A stretch of 64,000 bases of DNA, from positions 240,176 to 304,175 of the forward strand of contig SUWW01000002.1 in NCBI GenBank assembly GCA_015061285.1. The letters are read 5' to 3'. Made by a program: the position numbers and the translations under genes. The first letter of the stretch is position 1. Every line of letters begins with the position of its first letter. Below, piece after piece: positions 35,250-44,244 of the stretch. The notes below the pieces were generated by a model that was not told the DNA's origin, made no database searches, and worked only from the letters and a program-made list of their open reading frames with translations. The stretch is from Bacteroidales bacterium (GTDB taxonomy: Bacteria > Bacteroidota > Bacteroidia > Bacteroidales > Marinilabiliaceae).

Positions 35250-36572
35250 TCATTCAATCTCAACCAATCCTCTTTTATATGCCTGCCATTGCTCATCGTT
35301 CTGCCACAAATCAGTTTCTGGCCATCTATCAATACTGTTTATGATAGTATCCATCAAACGACGCAAAGCGAGAGCTAAGTTAGGTCCACGCGATGTATTC
35401 AATAATACTACAAAACATATATTATCAGGCCTACGCTCGATAATAGCGGACGTAGCGGCAAGAGTTCCAGTTCGATACCAAATAGAGTCACCAATAGTAC
35501 CTCGCCAACCAAGCGGATCAAATCCTTCCTGACGATGAATCATAGTATCGATTGATTCGAAGTTCAATTGGTCAGGCACATCAGGAAATTCATCGATAGT
35601 AAGCGTCAACTTCAGCAAATCGGTAGCCGATGCGACCCAACCGCCAGCAGCGCCAAGAGTTTGTATATCAACACCACCATAGGCACGAGGAACGATAACA
35701 TTCCCATCAGCATAATCAACTACACCTGTAGTATCGGGTACATAATACAAGACCTCGCGAGGCAACCGATGGTCGATGTGAGAGTGTCCAATTTGCATGT
35801 CGAAGATACCCAAAGGAGCAAGCATATTGCTACGTACAAAACTTTCGTATGGCATAGAGGAAGCCTTAGCTACAATTTCGCCCAAAATGCCATACCCAAA
35901 ATTAGAGTATACAGATGCCGTTCCTGGAGTAAAATGCATCGACTTGTCTTGCATAAAACGTATAATCGTTTGCATATTTATGGGTAATTGCTTACCCATA
36001 GCCCGAGCAATGGTATGAGACATAAACATAGGGTCGCCATATCGAGGTAACCAACCACCAGAATGGTTAAGAAGGTGATAAATAGTAATATCGCCCATAC
36101 GTTTATCTTTATATGAAAGATATTCATCATCATTGAGAACACCTATGTTGCCAAAGACCCTCTGATGTAAAAAAATACGCTTTTGCTCAATCAATCTCAT
36201 TATAGCTACCGCGGTAATAAGCTTTGAAACGCTCGCAACGCGCATTCTATTATATGGCTCCATAGGAATAGAGTCTGCTACATCGCTATAGCCATAGCCT
36301 TTGGCATACACGAGACGCCCATGAAAACTAATAGCCACAACCATTCCTCCCTCGATATACTCTCGACGAATGAAACGTTGGATATTGTCGTCAATTACTT
36401 TATACGTAGTATCGTTATCAGAGTTGTGTATTAGGTATAGTGGAGCGTCTGTCTTTACCGCAACATTTTGGGTGATTTCATCTTGCGAAGACAACAACAT
36501 GCCAACAGCGTAAACAATTACAACCGCAGAAAAACAAACAATAGTATTAACAATAAACCTTGTATGTTTCAT
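35250..36572 (-). CDS. Secreted serine hydrolase (class C beta-lactamase/penicillin-binding-protein-like)
   Basis: This 440-residue protein has an N-terminal hydrophobic segment (VNTIVCFSAVVIVYAVGMLL) acting as signal or anchor. A beta-lactamase-fold domain follows with SVSK (SxxK, in VASVSKLITAVAIM), YSN (in VYSNFGYGILGE) and a C-terminal RTGTL in place of KTG. Such proteins act as D-Ala-D-Ala carboxypeptidases, esterases or peptidases in cell-wall turnover. Its start overlaps the end of the DUF4105 gene by 4 bp (ATGA), so the pair is translationally coupled. Confidence 0.88.
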   Translation of the reverse strand: MKHTRFIVNTIVCFSAVVIVYAVGMLLSSQDEITQNVAVKTDAPLYLIHNSDNDTTYKVIDDNIQRFIRREYIEGGMVVAISFHGRLVYAKGYGYSDVADSIPMEPYNRMRVASVSKLITAVAIMRLIEQKRIFLHQRVFGNIGVLNDDEYLSYKDKRMGDITIYHLLNHSGGWLPRYGDPMFMSHTIARAMGKQLPINMQTIIRFMQDKSMHFTPGTASVYSNFGYGILGEIVAKASSMPYESFVRSNMLAPLGIFDMQIGHSHIDHRLPREVLYYVPDTTGVVDYADGNVIVPRAYGGVDIQTLGAAGGWVASATDLLKLTLTIDEFPDVPDQLNFESIDTMIHRQEGFDPLGWRGTIGDSIWYRTGTLAATSAIIERRPDNICFVVLLNTSRGPNLALALRRLMDTIINSIDRWPETDLWQNDEQWQAYKRGLVEIE

Positions 36573-37723
36573 CGATTACGTACATATATTGATATGTTTC
36601 TAATGGCTAATGATAGTGCTACCAATAATGCTATCGTAGGAGGCTGCTGCAGCCCACAAATGGTTAACATAACAAAAGCTATTAGAAATAGAATATTTAC
36701 ACCAACTAATAACGCCAAAGATTTATTTCTACTTACATTTTGCATGCGAATTAGTATAATTACTATTGGTAAGTATAGCAGTGACGCCCACAATACGTTT
36801 ATATTCTTGTCGGTAACGCTATGATTTGTAAACAACCAAAGAAACCAAAAAAGAATACTAAGTAAAAAGGTTATAGAAAAAAGGATTATATCGAATTTTT
36901 TACACGTAAATTGTTTTTTGAATTCTAGGATTGTAAACACTATAGTAAACAAAAGAATTAACAATCCGACAAACAACGGTGAGCCTATAAAATTTACAGC
37001 ATAGTTAATATCATCTGACTTTTCTATAATTATATGTGAACTCTCTATTAAGCCAGCTTGCAGGAATAGAGAATCGACATACATAGGTAGATATGCTTTA
37101 TCGTATAACGAGATATTAGCATCAGTTTTAGCGCCTAAAATCAAATCAATTCCTTGAGCCGACCAAGACGAAGGGCTATTACATATATGTAACAGATTGC
37201 GAAACGTTTCGTTGGTAGATTCTTGATATTGTTTGGTATCTATATTAGCAACTTTGAAGACTAAATCCCTAATACGTGTCGCACAATTATCGTAGAAAAA
37301 ATCGTAGCGATAATAGCGGTTTTGAGGACGTGCATTCTCGGCAAGAAGCGCAAATAGTGCATTACGTTGTTCGAGATTTAGCAACAATTTACTTTCTACA
37401 ACTTGCCTATTTTCAGCCTTATAGCTACGTTCAAAACGTCGCATATATCCAGTGGATAACATATAGTCAAGGTTGCCACGCACAAATTTTGCAATGAAGA
37501 ATGGGGTGTCGAAGTCGAAAGTCCCATAATTGAAGACTATATCAATGCCAAGAGAATCGTCTTTTACTCTTAGAGCACTATGACCAAACGACGTATACAA
37601 CTCTTCGCCTGAAGAACAAGTTAACAGAGAAATAGACGACTTAGAAGATAATGCAAAAGAGTTTACCGTTAATACGTTTACAATAACAGTAAACAAAAAC
37701 ACCAATCTACGCTGTAAACTCAT
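36569..37723 (-). CDS. DUF4105 (Lnb N-terminal-like) membrane protein
   Basis: This ~384-residue protein has a signal peptide (MSLQRRLVFLFTVIVNVLTVNSFA). The periplasmic DUF4105 domain (about 25-230) has the conserved CSSGEELYTSFGHSALRV, FNYGTFDFD and FFYDNCATRIRD motifs. Four to five C-terminal membrane helices follow. The His and Cys in these motifs resemble the catalytic pair of NlpC-like and Lnb apolipoprotein acyltransferases, so lipoprotein or peptidoglycan chemistry is plausible. ATG 37723 begins the signal peptide and lies 1 bp after the pyrD stop; an in-frame TTG at 37744 is rejected. Context: it follows pyrK-pyrD and overlaps a serine hydrolase. Confidence 0.87.
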   Translation of the reverse strand: MSLQRRLVFLFTVIVNVLTVNSFALSSKSSISLLTCSSGEELYTSFGHSALRVKDDSLGIDIVFNYGTFDFDTPFFIAKFVRGNLDYMLSTGYMRRFERSYKAENRQVVESKLLLNLEQRNALFALLAENARPQNRYYRYDFFYDNCATRIRDLVFKVANIDTKQYQESTNETFRNLLHICNSPSSWSAQGIDLILGAKTDANISLYDKAYLPMYVDSLFLQAGLIESSHIIIEKSDDINYAVNFIGSPLFVGLLILLFTIVFTILEFKKQFTCKKFDIILFSITFLLSILFWFLWLFTNHSVTDKNINVLWASLLYLPIVIILIRMQNVSRNKSLALLVGVNILFLIAFVMLTICGLQQPPTIALLVALSLAIRNISIYVRNR

Positions 37724-37724
37724 A

Positions 37725-38636
37725 TTAAACTTGTAAACTACCAATAATATCTTTTACCGATGTAAATTGGTGACGAATCATATAATCTTTTATGCCGTCA
37801 ACTATCTTCGTAGTTATAGAAGGGTCGATGAAATTAGCAGTACCAATTTGCACTGCAGATGCACCTGCAATTAAGAATTCTATAGCATCTGTCGCATTCA
37901 TAATGCCTCCGAGACCCACAATTGGGATTTTTACTGCATTATGTACTTGCCAAACCATTCTCAAAGCAATTGGTTTCACTGCAGCACCAGACAGTCCGCC
38001 AGTAATTGTTGACAATACAGGTTTTCGTCTTTCTGCATCAATAGCCATAGCCAATATTGTATTTATGAGCGATACTGAATCGGCGCCAGAGGCTTCTACA
38101 GCTTTAGCTATATCGGCGATGCTTGTAACATTGGGCGAAAGTTTTACCATCAAATGCTTCTTATATACTTTACGAACAGACTCAACAACTGCAGATGCTT
38201 GTTCGCAACTCGTGCCAAACGCCATACCACCCTGTTTTACATTAGGGCACGAAATATTCAACTCGATAGCAGGAATATGCTCTAGCTCATTAATCTTCTC
38301 AGCGGTAGCAACATAGTCACTAATAGACGAACCAGAAACATTTACAATAACATTAGTATCGTAATGTGTTAGTTTGGGATATATGTTTTTACAGAAATAG
38401 TCAACGCCCTTGTTTTGTAAACCAACAGCGTTAATCATACCTTGTGGTGTCTCCGCTAAACGAGGATAGTCGTTTCCTTCGCGCGGATTTAGAGTAGTAC
38501 CTTTTACAATGAATCCACCTAAATCCGACAAATTGATAAAATCCTCATATTCATAGCCATAGCCAAAAGTTCCAGATGCTGTAAGAACCGGATTTTTTAG
38601 CTTCAATCCGTTAATATCTACGCTTAAATCTACCAT
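37725..38636 (-). CDS. pyrD: Dihydroorotate dehydrogenase, class 1B catalytic subunit
   Basis: This 303-residue FMN enzyme oxidises dihydroorotate to orotate in pyrimidine synthesis. Class 1B marks are the catalytic Cys in [13 protein letters not shown], the GTFGYGYEY flavin region, [12 protein letters not shown], and [14 protein letters not shown] near the C terminus. It requires the adjacent PyrK to pass electrons to NAD. Its start overlaps pyrK by 7 bp. Confidence 0.97.
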   Translation of the reverse strand: MVDLSVDINGLKLKNPVLTASGTFGYGYEYEDFINLSDLGGFIVKGTTLNPREGNDYPRLAETPQGMINAVGLQNKGVDYFCKNIYPKLTHYDTNVIVNVSGSSISDYVATAEKINELEHIPAIELNISCPNVKQGGMAFGTSCEQASAVVESVRKVYKKHLMVKLSPNVTSIADIAKAVEASGADSVSLINTILAMAIDAERRKPVLSTITGGLSGAAVKPIALRMVWQVHNAVKIPIVGLGGIMNATDAIEFLIAGASAVQIGTANFIDPSITTKIVDGIKDYMIRHQFTSVKDIIGSLQV

Positions 38637-39406
38637 TCTAATTGTTTTATATTGAAAACAGGACCTTCAGAACATACACATTTGTGTCCTTCTTTTGTTT
38701 TTGTTACGCAACATAGGCAGACTCCAATGCCGCAAGCCATTTTATTTTCAAGTGAAACTTCGCACGTTACATTTGCATCGAGGCAAACTTGTCCTACAGC
38801 TTTCATCATTGGCGTAGGTCCGCATACCATAACTGCATCAAATTTGTCGCCTAAGCGAAGCATAATTTCGTGATTGGTTACAAATCCTTTTGTGCCTACC
38901 GAACCATCTTCTGTAGTTATGTTGATTTTACCAATTTGCTCAAAATCAGATAGACATAACAAGCCTTCTGCATCGCGAGCACCTAAAAGGATTTCCACTT
39001 CGACGCCTTTTGATTTTAGCAATTTGCCCAAATAGAGTAAAGGAGCTATACCAACTCCTCCGCCTACAAGTAGTACCTTACGGTAATTATCATCTATTGT
39101 AAATCCATTACCAAGAGGGTAAACTATATTAATAGTGTCGTTAATAGATAGTTTACTAAGTAAATTCGTTCCATTACCTACGTTTTTTACAAGTAAACTA
39201 ATAGTGTTATTGTTATAGTTTACATCGTGAATTGATATTGGACGCCGCAAAAAAGTATGAGCAGTATCTGGAATTTGTATTTCCACAAATTGTCCTGCAT
39301 TAATCTGCGGAAGTTTACTTTGATGCTGTAAAATTAACCTAAAAAAGCCGACACCTATAGGAGTGTTTTCAACTATGGTAAAGTCGGCAACAAAGCGTTT
39401 CAACAT
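38630..39406 (-). CDS. pyrK: Dihydroorotate dehydrogenase electron-transfer subunit
   Basis: This 258-residue FAD and [2Fe-2S] protein pairs with class 1B PyrD. FAD binding is shown by [14 protein letters not shown] binding by [18 protein letters not shown], and the iron-sulphur cluster by [20 protein letters not shown] with one more Cys in VCSEGP. It is first in the pyrK-pyrD-DUF4105-serine hydrolase run and is preceded by a TATCTTTG promoter element. Confidence 0.96.
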   Translation of the reverse strand: MLKRFVADFTIVENTPIGVGFFRLILQHQSKLPQINAGQFVEIQIPDTAHTFLRRPISIHDVNYNNNTISLLVKNVGNGTNLLSKLSINDTINIVYPLGNGFTIDDNYRKVLLVGGGVGIAPLLYLGKLLKSKGVEVEILLGARDAEGLLCLSDFEQIGKINITTEDGSVGTKGFVTNHEIMLRLGDKFDAVMVCGPTPMMKAVGQVCLDANVTCEVSLENKMACGIGVCLCCVTKTKEGHKCVCSEGPVFNIKQLEW

Positions 39407-39434
39407 TACTTTAGCTATATATTACTATTTCTCA

Positions 39435-39442
39435 CAAAGATA
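39435..39442 (-). promoter_or_regulatory. TAnnTTTG promoter element for pyrK
   Basis: On the minus strand TATCTTTG ends 28 bases before the pyrK ATG (39406), implying a leader of about 20 bases. It is an exact consensus match. Confidence 0.45.
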
Positions 39443-39529
39443 ACTTGAAAGTATGTATATAGCTACTCCGTTTTGTTATTAGATAATAGTTTATAATAAA
39501 ATGGCTTAATTATCAGTATTCCAGCGAAG

Positions 39530-40111
39530 TTAATGATTTGTCGACTTTGGTAAGTATTGGCTATATGTGCCATCACTATAGAATATCACTATGCGTTCAA
39601 TTGTTGCTATAGGTTTTTCTACACTTTTTGGGTCTATAGCTACGTATTTTACAGCATACTCCTCTGCTCTATCGCTATTTTTGTTTGTTGATATATCTTC
39701 GTTAGCTGTATACAATTTGTTTTTTCTTTCGCTGTTCGTATCGTTTACAATAGCTTTTGTTTTTGGTGTATTGGGTTCTGTTGTTTTTCCATGATCATTG
39801 TTGATACTTGTGTTTACAGATTCTCTTTTTACAATGTTAGTGTTGTTTACAGTACTAAACAAAGATAGTGTTCCATCATGTAAACTATCATCAGCTATAG
39901 TCATACTACCATTGCCGTAAACAAACCAATCTCGACTTACATTAGGAAATGCTTTGAGAATTTTTTCAATTGTTTCCTCACTGAAATGTCCTCCTCGACC
40001 ATTTTCAGACGTAATATGTGAAATAGTTGCCTTAGATATTCCACAGAGTTGTGCAAAGTTACTTTTGCTTATAGAATAGTGGCGTAAAAGTTCGTTCAAT
40101 CGCTCTTTCAT
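39530..40111 (-). CDS. XRE-family helix-turn-helix transcriptional regulator
   Basis: This ~193-residue protein has an N-terminal HTH (about 5-60: LNELLRHYSISKSNFAQLCG, then ISKATISHIT). A DWFVYGNGSM segment typical of phage-repressor-like regulators follows, and then a low-complexity Asn/Thr/Lys-rich tail without a peptidase domain. ATG 40111 is preferred over an earlier in-frame ATG because the HTH starts there. GTAAAC/GTTTAC words are abundant in its upstream region and throughout its neighbours, which raises the possibility of autoregulation; this is inference only. Confidence 0.8.
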   Translation of the reverse strand: MKERLNELLRHYSISKSNFAQLCGISKATISHITSENGRGGHFSEETIEKILKAFPNVSRDWFVYGNGSMTIADDSLHDGTLSLFSTVNNTNIVKRESVNTSINNDHGKTTEPNTPKTKAIVNDTNSERKNKLYTANEDISTNKNSDRAEEYAVKYVAIDPKSVEKPIATIERIVIFYSDGTYSQYLPKSTNH

Positions 40112-40839
40112 GTTGTAAACAATTTGAATGCATAATAACACCTCAAATGTAAACAATAATATTTACAAACAAAATAGATAATTCATATAATTTACAATAC
40201 AACTTTTTTGTTGTGGTAGTTTACATGTACAATTTACTTTTGTGTTGTTGTTTACATCAATCATGTTTGTAAACTATTGATATATCAACAAAAATCGCTT
40301 AATACAAATATTGTTGTTTTGCGATACACTCATATGCGATGGTTTTCTCTGCAAATATGTTTATCAACATACTGTTAATACAAATCCCTATGTATTTGAT
40401 TTATAGCAAATACATAATTATCAACAACTGTTAATAACCTTAAGATTATATATTATGAAGACTGTAATGTCTTAGAGAACAAGAGATTATATATTACTTA
40501 ATATACTACTTTATATAACATGTATAATCTATTGATTATTAACCTATTATCATTATCAAAAGATAAATTTCTTTATTTACACCCATCTTTTGATGCTTTT
40601 ATGTCATATTTTATTTTAGATAAAACATATAATTAGTTGATATTATGTATTTTACATATATAATTAGATACAATTTCTTTATTGTATAAAAAATCAATAT
40701 GTGAAAAACTGGGGTATTTTACTTGTTTACACATGTAAAAAAGTGTAAAACAATAACACGCCCACTCCCCTACTCTCCGTTATAAAGTTTGATTCATGCT
40801 GAGAGAATTATTGTTACCTTTAACTATTAATTTATAAAT
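40112..40839. other. 728-bp very AT-rich intergenic region with DnaA-box-like inverted pairs
   Basis: No coding frame of note was found. The left part has at least five TGTAAAC/GTTTACA words. At 40361-40381 and 40418-40437 the same arrangement occurs twice: TTATCAACA, a 2-3 base gap, then TGTTAATA(C/A). Each is an inverted pair of DnaA-box-like 9-mers (TTATCAACA and TTATTAACA on the other strand). Near the right end TTTACA-CA-TGTAAA (40726-40739) is another inverted repeat. dnaA itself lies 1.6 kb away. This is a candidate replication-origin or DnaA-regulated region, not proven. Confidence 0.45.
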
Positions 40840-42339
40840 ATGATAACAGAACAAGACAAAGCGTTGCTAAGTGCAAAAGGTATCACTGAGCAACAGTTAG
40901 AAACGCAACTCTCGCAATTCAAGACTGGTTTTCCTTTCGCCGACATTCAACGTCCCGCGACAATCTCTGATGGTATAGCCCAAGCAGACAAATCTTCACT
41001 TGACAGATTTGTTGCTATTTACAACAAGGCCATTGCCGATGGCACAAAGGTGGTAAAATTCATACCTGCATCGGGAGCTGCAACACGCATGTTCAAAAAC
41101 ATGTTTGAGTTTATGAACGCTTCAAAGGAAAAGCAAGACTCAATGAAAAACGAAAAGCCATATTCGGACTTCTTCGGAAGATTCAACGACTTTGCTTTTG
41201 CTGATGCATTAATGGCTAAGAAGCCTATTGATGAGTCTGATAAAATCACCAAAATGCTTACTTCTGCAGGGTTAGGATATGGTCAAAAACCCAAAGGTGT
41301 GGTTTTATTTCATAGATATGAAGGAGAATCATTAACAGCGGCCGAAGAGCATATTTTTGAAGGCCTTAACTACGCTAAGACTAAAGATAACGAGATAAAT
41401 CTTCATTACACAGTCAGCCCACAACATCTCGATTTGTTCAAAGAGGCAACCCAAAAAACTAAGGAGAAAATTGAAAAAACGTACGGTTGTAAGGTTAACA
41501 TAACATATTCATTTCAAAAACCATCAACCGACACCATTGCAGCGACGATGCAAAACGATCTATTCAGGGATGATAACGGAAATTTGGTATTTCGCCCTGG
41601 AGGTCATGGAGCTCTGATAGAAAATTTGAATGATCTAGATGCAGATATTGTCTTCATAAAAAATATAGACAACGTTGCACATCAATATTTGTTACCAATC
41701 ACCACTCAGTATAAAAAAGTTATCGCTGGATATGGATTGGAACGCAAACATAAGATTGATGCCATCCTTCGTCGTTTGGACAATAACGACTTCAGTGCTA
41801 TAGCCGAAGCTATAGATTTTATGAAGAGCGAACTCAAAACTAATTTCCCTGCCGAGTTTGATAAAAAGAGCGACAAAGAGAAATCGACATTTATCTTTGA
41901 CGTACTCGACCGTCCGTTGCGTGTGTGTGGCATGGTGAAGAACGAAGGCGAACCTGGCGGTGGTCCATTCTGGGTAAAAGGTAGCAATGGTCAAGTTACT
42001 CTTCAGATTGTAGAGAGTGCGCAGATAGATACAAACGACGCGCAAAAGGCTGCTATTATGAAGCAGAGCACACACTTCAATCCAGTAGATCTATTCTGCT
42101 GCTTACGCGACAGAAATGGCAAGAAATACGACCTAAAGAAGTTCGTAGATGTCAATGCAGGCTTTATCTCATACAAGAGCCTCAACGGAAAAGATTTGAA
42201 GGCTATGGAGCTTCCAGGACTTTGGAATGGCGCTATGGCCAATTGGCTCACATTCTTTGTGGAAGTGCCTATCGAGACTTTCAATCCTGTGAAGACTGTA
42301 GTTGATTTGCTTCGCCCGCAACATCAACCGAAGAAATAA
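40840..42339 (+). CDS. DUF4301 family protein
   Basis: This 499-residue protein matches the Bacteroidota DUF4301 family along its length. Landmarks are FIPASGAATRMFKNMFEF (~70-87), which resembles a nucleotide-sugar-transferase-like Gly-rich loop, and KPKGVVLFHRYEGESLTAAEEH, quoted here across its first 20 residues. FRPGGHGALIENLN and NEGEPGGGPFWVKG are further conserved blocks. The GAATRM loop and GGHGALI motif suggest a nucleotidyltransferase-like fold, but no activity is known. It has its own terminator and is the only plus-strand gene between 31 and 46.6 kb. Confidence 0.85.
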   Translation: MITEQDKALLSAKGITEQQLETQLSQFKTGFPFADIQRPATISDGIAQADKSSLDRFVAIYNKAIADGTKVVKFIPASGAATRMFKNMFEFMNASKEKQDSMKNEKPYSDFFGRFNDFAFADALMAKKPIDESDKITKMLTSAGLGYGQKPKGVVLFHRYEGESLTAAEEHIFEGLNYAKTKDNEINLHYTVSPQHLDLFKEATQKTKEKIEKTYGCKVNITYSFQKPSTDTIAATMQNDLFRDDNGNLVFRPGGHGALIENLNDLDADIVFIKNIDNVAHQYLLPITTQYKKVIAGYGLERKHKIDAILRRLDNNDFSAIAEAIDFMKSELKTNFPAEFDKKSDKEKSTFIFDVLDRPLRVCGMVKNEGEPGGGPFWVKGSNGQVTLQIVESAQIDTNDAQKAAIMKQSTHFNPVDLFCCLRDRNGKKYDLKKFVDVNAGFISYKSLNGKDLKAMELPGLWNGAMANWLTFFVEVPIETFNPVKTVVDLLRPQHQPKK

Positions 42340-42361
42340 AGTAGTGTATTTGTAATTATTT

Positions 42362-42392
42362 GGCTGTCACTTCAATTAGTGGCAGCCTTTTT
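42362..42392 (+). terminator. Terminator after the DUF4301 gene
   Basis: GGCTGTCACT (42362-42371) pairs with AGTGGCAGCC (42378-42387) with one wobble and is followed by T5-6. Confidence 0.85.
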
Positions 42393-42400
42393 ATATATTA

Positions 42401-42437
42401 TAAAAAAAGCACCGAACAAAAAAACTAGTTCAGTGCT
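42401..42437 (-). terminator. Terminator after dnaA
   Basis: On the minus strand AGCACTGAAC pairs with GTTCGGTGCT (one wobble) around a 10-base loop and is followed by T7 (42408-42402). It sits back to back with the DUF4301 terminator. Confidence 0.8.
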
Positions 42438-42472
42438 ATTTAGTTAGTAACTATAATATTGAGGTAGAAATG

Positions 42473-43870
42473 TTAACCTTTTATTTTTAACTCTATTTGT
42501 TTTACCTCGTTTGCATAAGCCTTATTAATTTCAATCTGATTTGCAACAGTTTGGCATGCATAAAGAACAGTGGCGTGATTGCGATTACCAATCTTCGTAC
42601 CGATGCTGCTGAGGCTCATTTGAGTCATCTCGCGACATAGATACATAGCCAACTGGCGAGCGCAAACAACCTCGTGTTTACGAGTGTTTTTCTGCAATAG
42701 AGAAGAATCTATATTGTAGTGCTCACAAACGACATCTATCACACGATCGGGAGTGACTTTTGTAGTTGCAACCTCCTTGTTGTTAGCGTAGTTGCTAACA
42801 ACCTTCAATACGAGATCCATAGTTATTTCGCTTCGAAGAACAGTAGCATGCGCAAGAAGCGACGCTATAGCCCCATCAAGCTCGCGAGCTCGGTCGATAT
42901 TATTTGCGATATACTCTATAACATCCTCGGGGAACTGTATGCCATCTTTTTGAATTTTGTTTTTGATTATTTCAACACGCAATTCGTAATCTGGCTTTTG
43001 CATTTCGGCTATCAAACCAGCTTTGAATCGAGAAATCAAACGATCTTCTATACCAACAATATCCGACGGACGCTTGTCGGCAGCAATAACAATCTGCTTG
43101 TTGTTCTGCTGCATATGGTTGAATATCTGAAAGAAGGCATTTTCGGTACCGCTTTTACCAGCAAGGTCTTGAATATCATCAATAACTAAGACATCAATAT
43201 CTTGATAAAAGTTCATGAAGCCAATTTGAGAATTGTCTTTTGAAGCTTTCATAAACTGCTGCATAAACTTAGCAGCGGACAAATAGACAACTTTTCTCTC
43301 AGGCTTTACACGTTTGGTTTCGGCAGCAATAGCTTGAATGAGGTGAGTCTTACCGACGCCACTCTCACCATATATAAAGAGAGGATTGAAGGCTGTTGCA
43401 CCAGGCTTCTCTGCTACTGAATAGGCCACAGAACGTGCCAATTTGTTACTTTCACCCTCCACAAAGCTATCGAAAGTATAGTTCTGATTGAGATGCGGAT
43501 CTACCGTACAATTGATGACTACAGCAGCGAATGGATTGAATTGACCATCTGACTTGGGCACAACATTATTAGGGCGATACCCACCGCTTGGCGTAGGAGG
43601 TACGGGGCTCTTTATTGGAGTGTAGAGCTGATATTCGAGACGAACATTGGGACCAATAACTTGTACAAGAGCCGACTTGAGAGGATTGAAAAATCCACGC
43701 TTTTCATCTTCCAATACGTCCACAAAATTGGTCGAAGGTACACCAATAGTAATAGTATTGTCGGAGAGATTAACAGGTTTGATAGGAGCAAACCAACGAT
43801 CGTAATCATCTTTTGACACACCTTTACTAATGACACCCAGGCAATTTTCCCAAGTCTTTACACAATCCAT
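42473..43870 (-). CDS. dnaA: Chromosomal replication initiator DnaA
   Basis: This 465-residue protein has all four domains. The N-terminal helicase-contact domain has WENCLGVIS...WFAPI. A short variable linker follows, then the AAA+ domain with Walker A GESGVGKTHL and Walker B VLVIDDIQ. The C-terminal DNA-binding domain has the DnaA signature, seen here as IGTKIGNRNHATVLYAC. It binds DnaA boxes at oriC and opens the duplex. The 374-bp gap upstream is AT-rich and palindromic, consistent with autoregulation or origin function. It is not next to dnaN or gyrB, as is usual in Bacteroidota. Confidence 0.97.
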   Translation of the reverse strand: MDCVKTWENCLGVISKGVSKDDYDRWFAPIKPVNLSDNTITIGVPSTNFVDVLEDEKRGFFNPLKSALVQVIGPNVRLEYQLYTPIKSPVPPTPSGGYRPNNVVPKSDGQFNPFAAVVINCTVDPHLNQNYTFDSFVEGESNKLARSVAYSVAEKPGATAFNPLFIYGESGVGKTHLIQAIAAETKRVKPERKVVYLSAAKFMQQFMKASKDNSQIGFMNFYQDIDVLVIDDIQDLAGKSGTENAFFQIFNHMQQNNKQIVIAADKRPSDIVGIEDRLISRFKAGLIAEMQKPDYELRVEIIKNKIQKDGIQFPEDVIEYIANNIDRARELDGAIASLLAHATVLRSEITMDLVLKVVSNYANNKEVATTKVTPDRVIDVVCEHYNIDSSLLQKNTRKHEVVCARQLAMYLCREMTQMSLSSIGTKIGNRNHATVLYACQTVANQIEINKAYANEVKQIELKIKG

Positions 43871-44244
43871 AATATCAATAAATACGTTTTTCTTTTTCCG
43901 GTACGAATGTCTATGTTTAATTGTTGAAAAAAAAATCGAATCTGTATTGTTTTTTTAGAAATGTTATTGATTTTTGATAATCAATTAATTAAGATAACCA
44001 CACATAACTAACTATATTTTAGTTAGTTTCAAACTTTCATGTTTTCAAGTGAAAATGTCAATAACTTAGTTATCACGTAGTTATACGTATAAATACGCCG
44101 AAATGCGGATATTTGACAAGTAAGATTTTTATACTACTAAAAATCAATAATCGCAGATAAAAATTCTACAATTTCTGTTTTGTGCTCAAAATCAGCACTT
44201 TTGACAGCACTTGCTATATAGCGTTAGCTACAGAAAAAGAGTAA
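43871..44244. other. 374-bp AT-rich, palindrome-rich region upstream of dnaA
   Basis: No coding frame was found. Four inverted repeats lie within about 120 bp: TTGATAATCAA (43974-43984), AACTAACTA/TAGTTAGTT with a 5-base loop (44006-44028), ATAACTTAGTTAT (44061-44073) and TTATACGTATAA (44081-44092). A TTATCAC-like DnaA half-match overlaps the third. Candidate roles are dnaA autoregulation or part of oriC. Confidence 0.45.
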
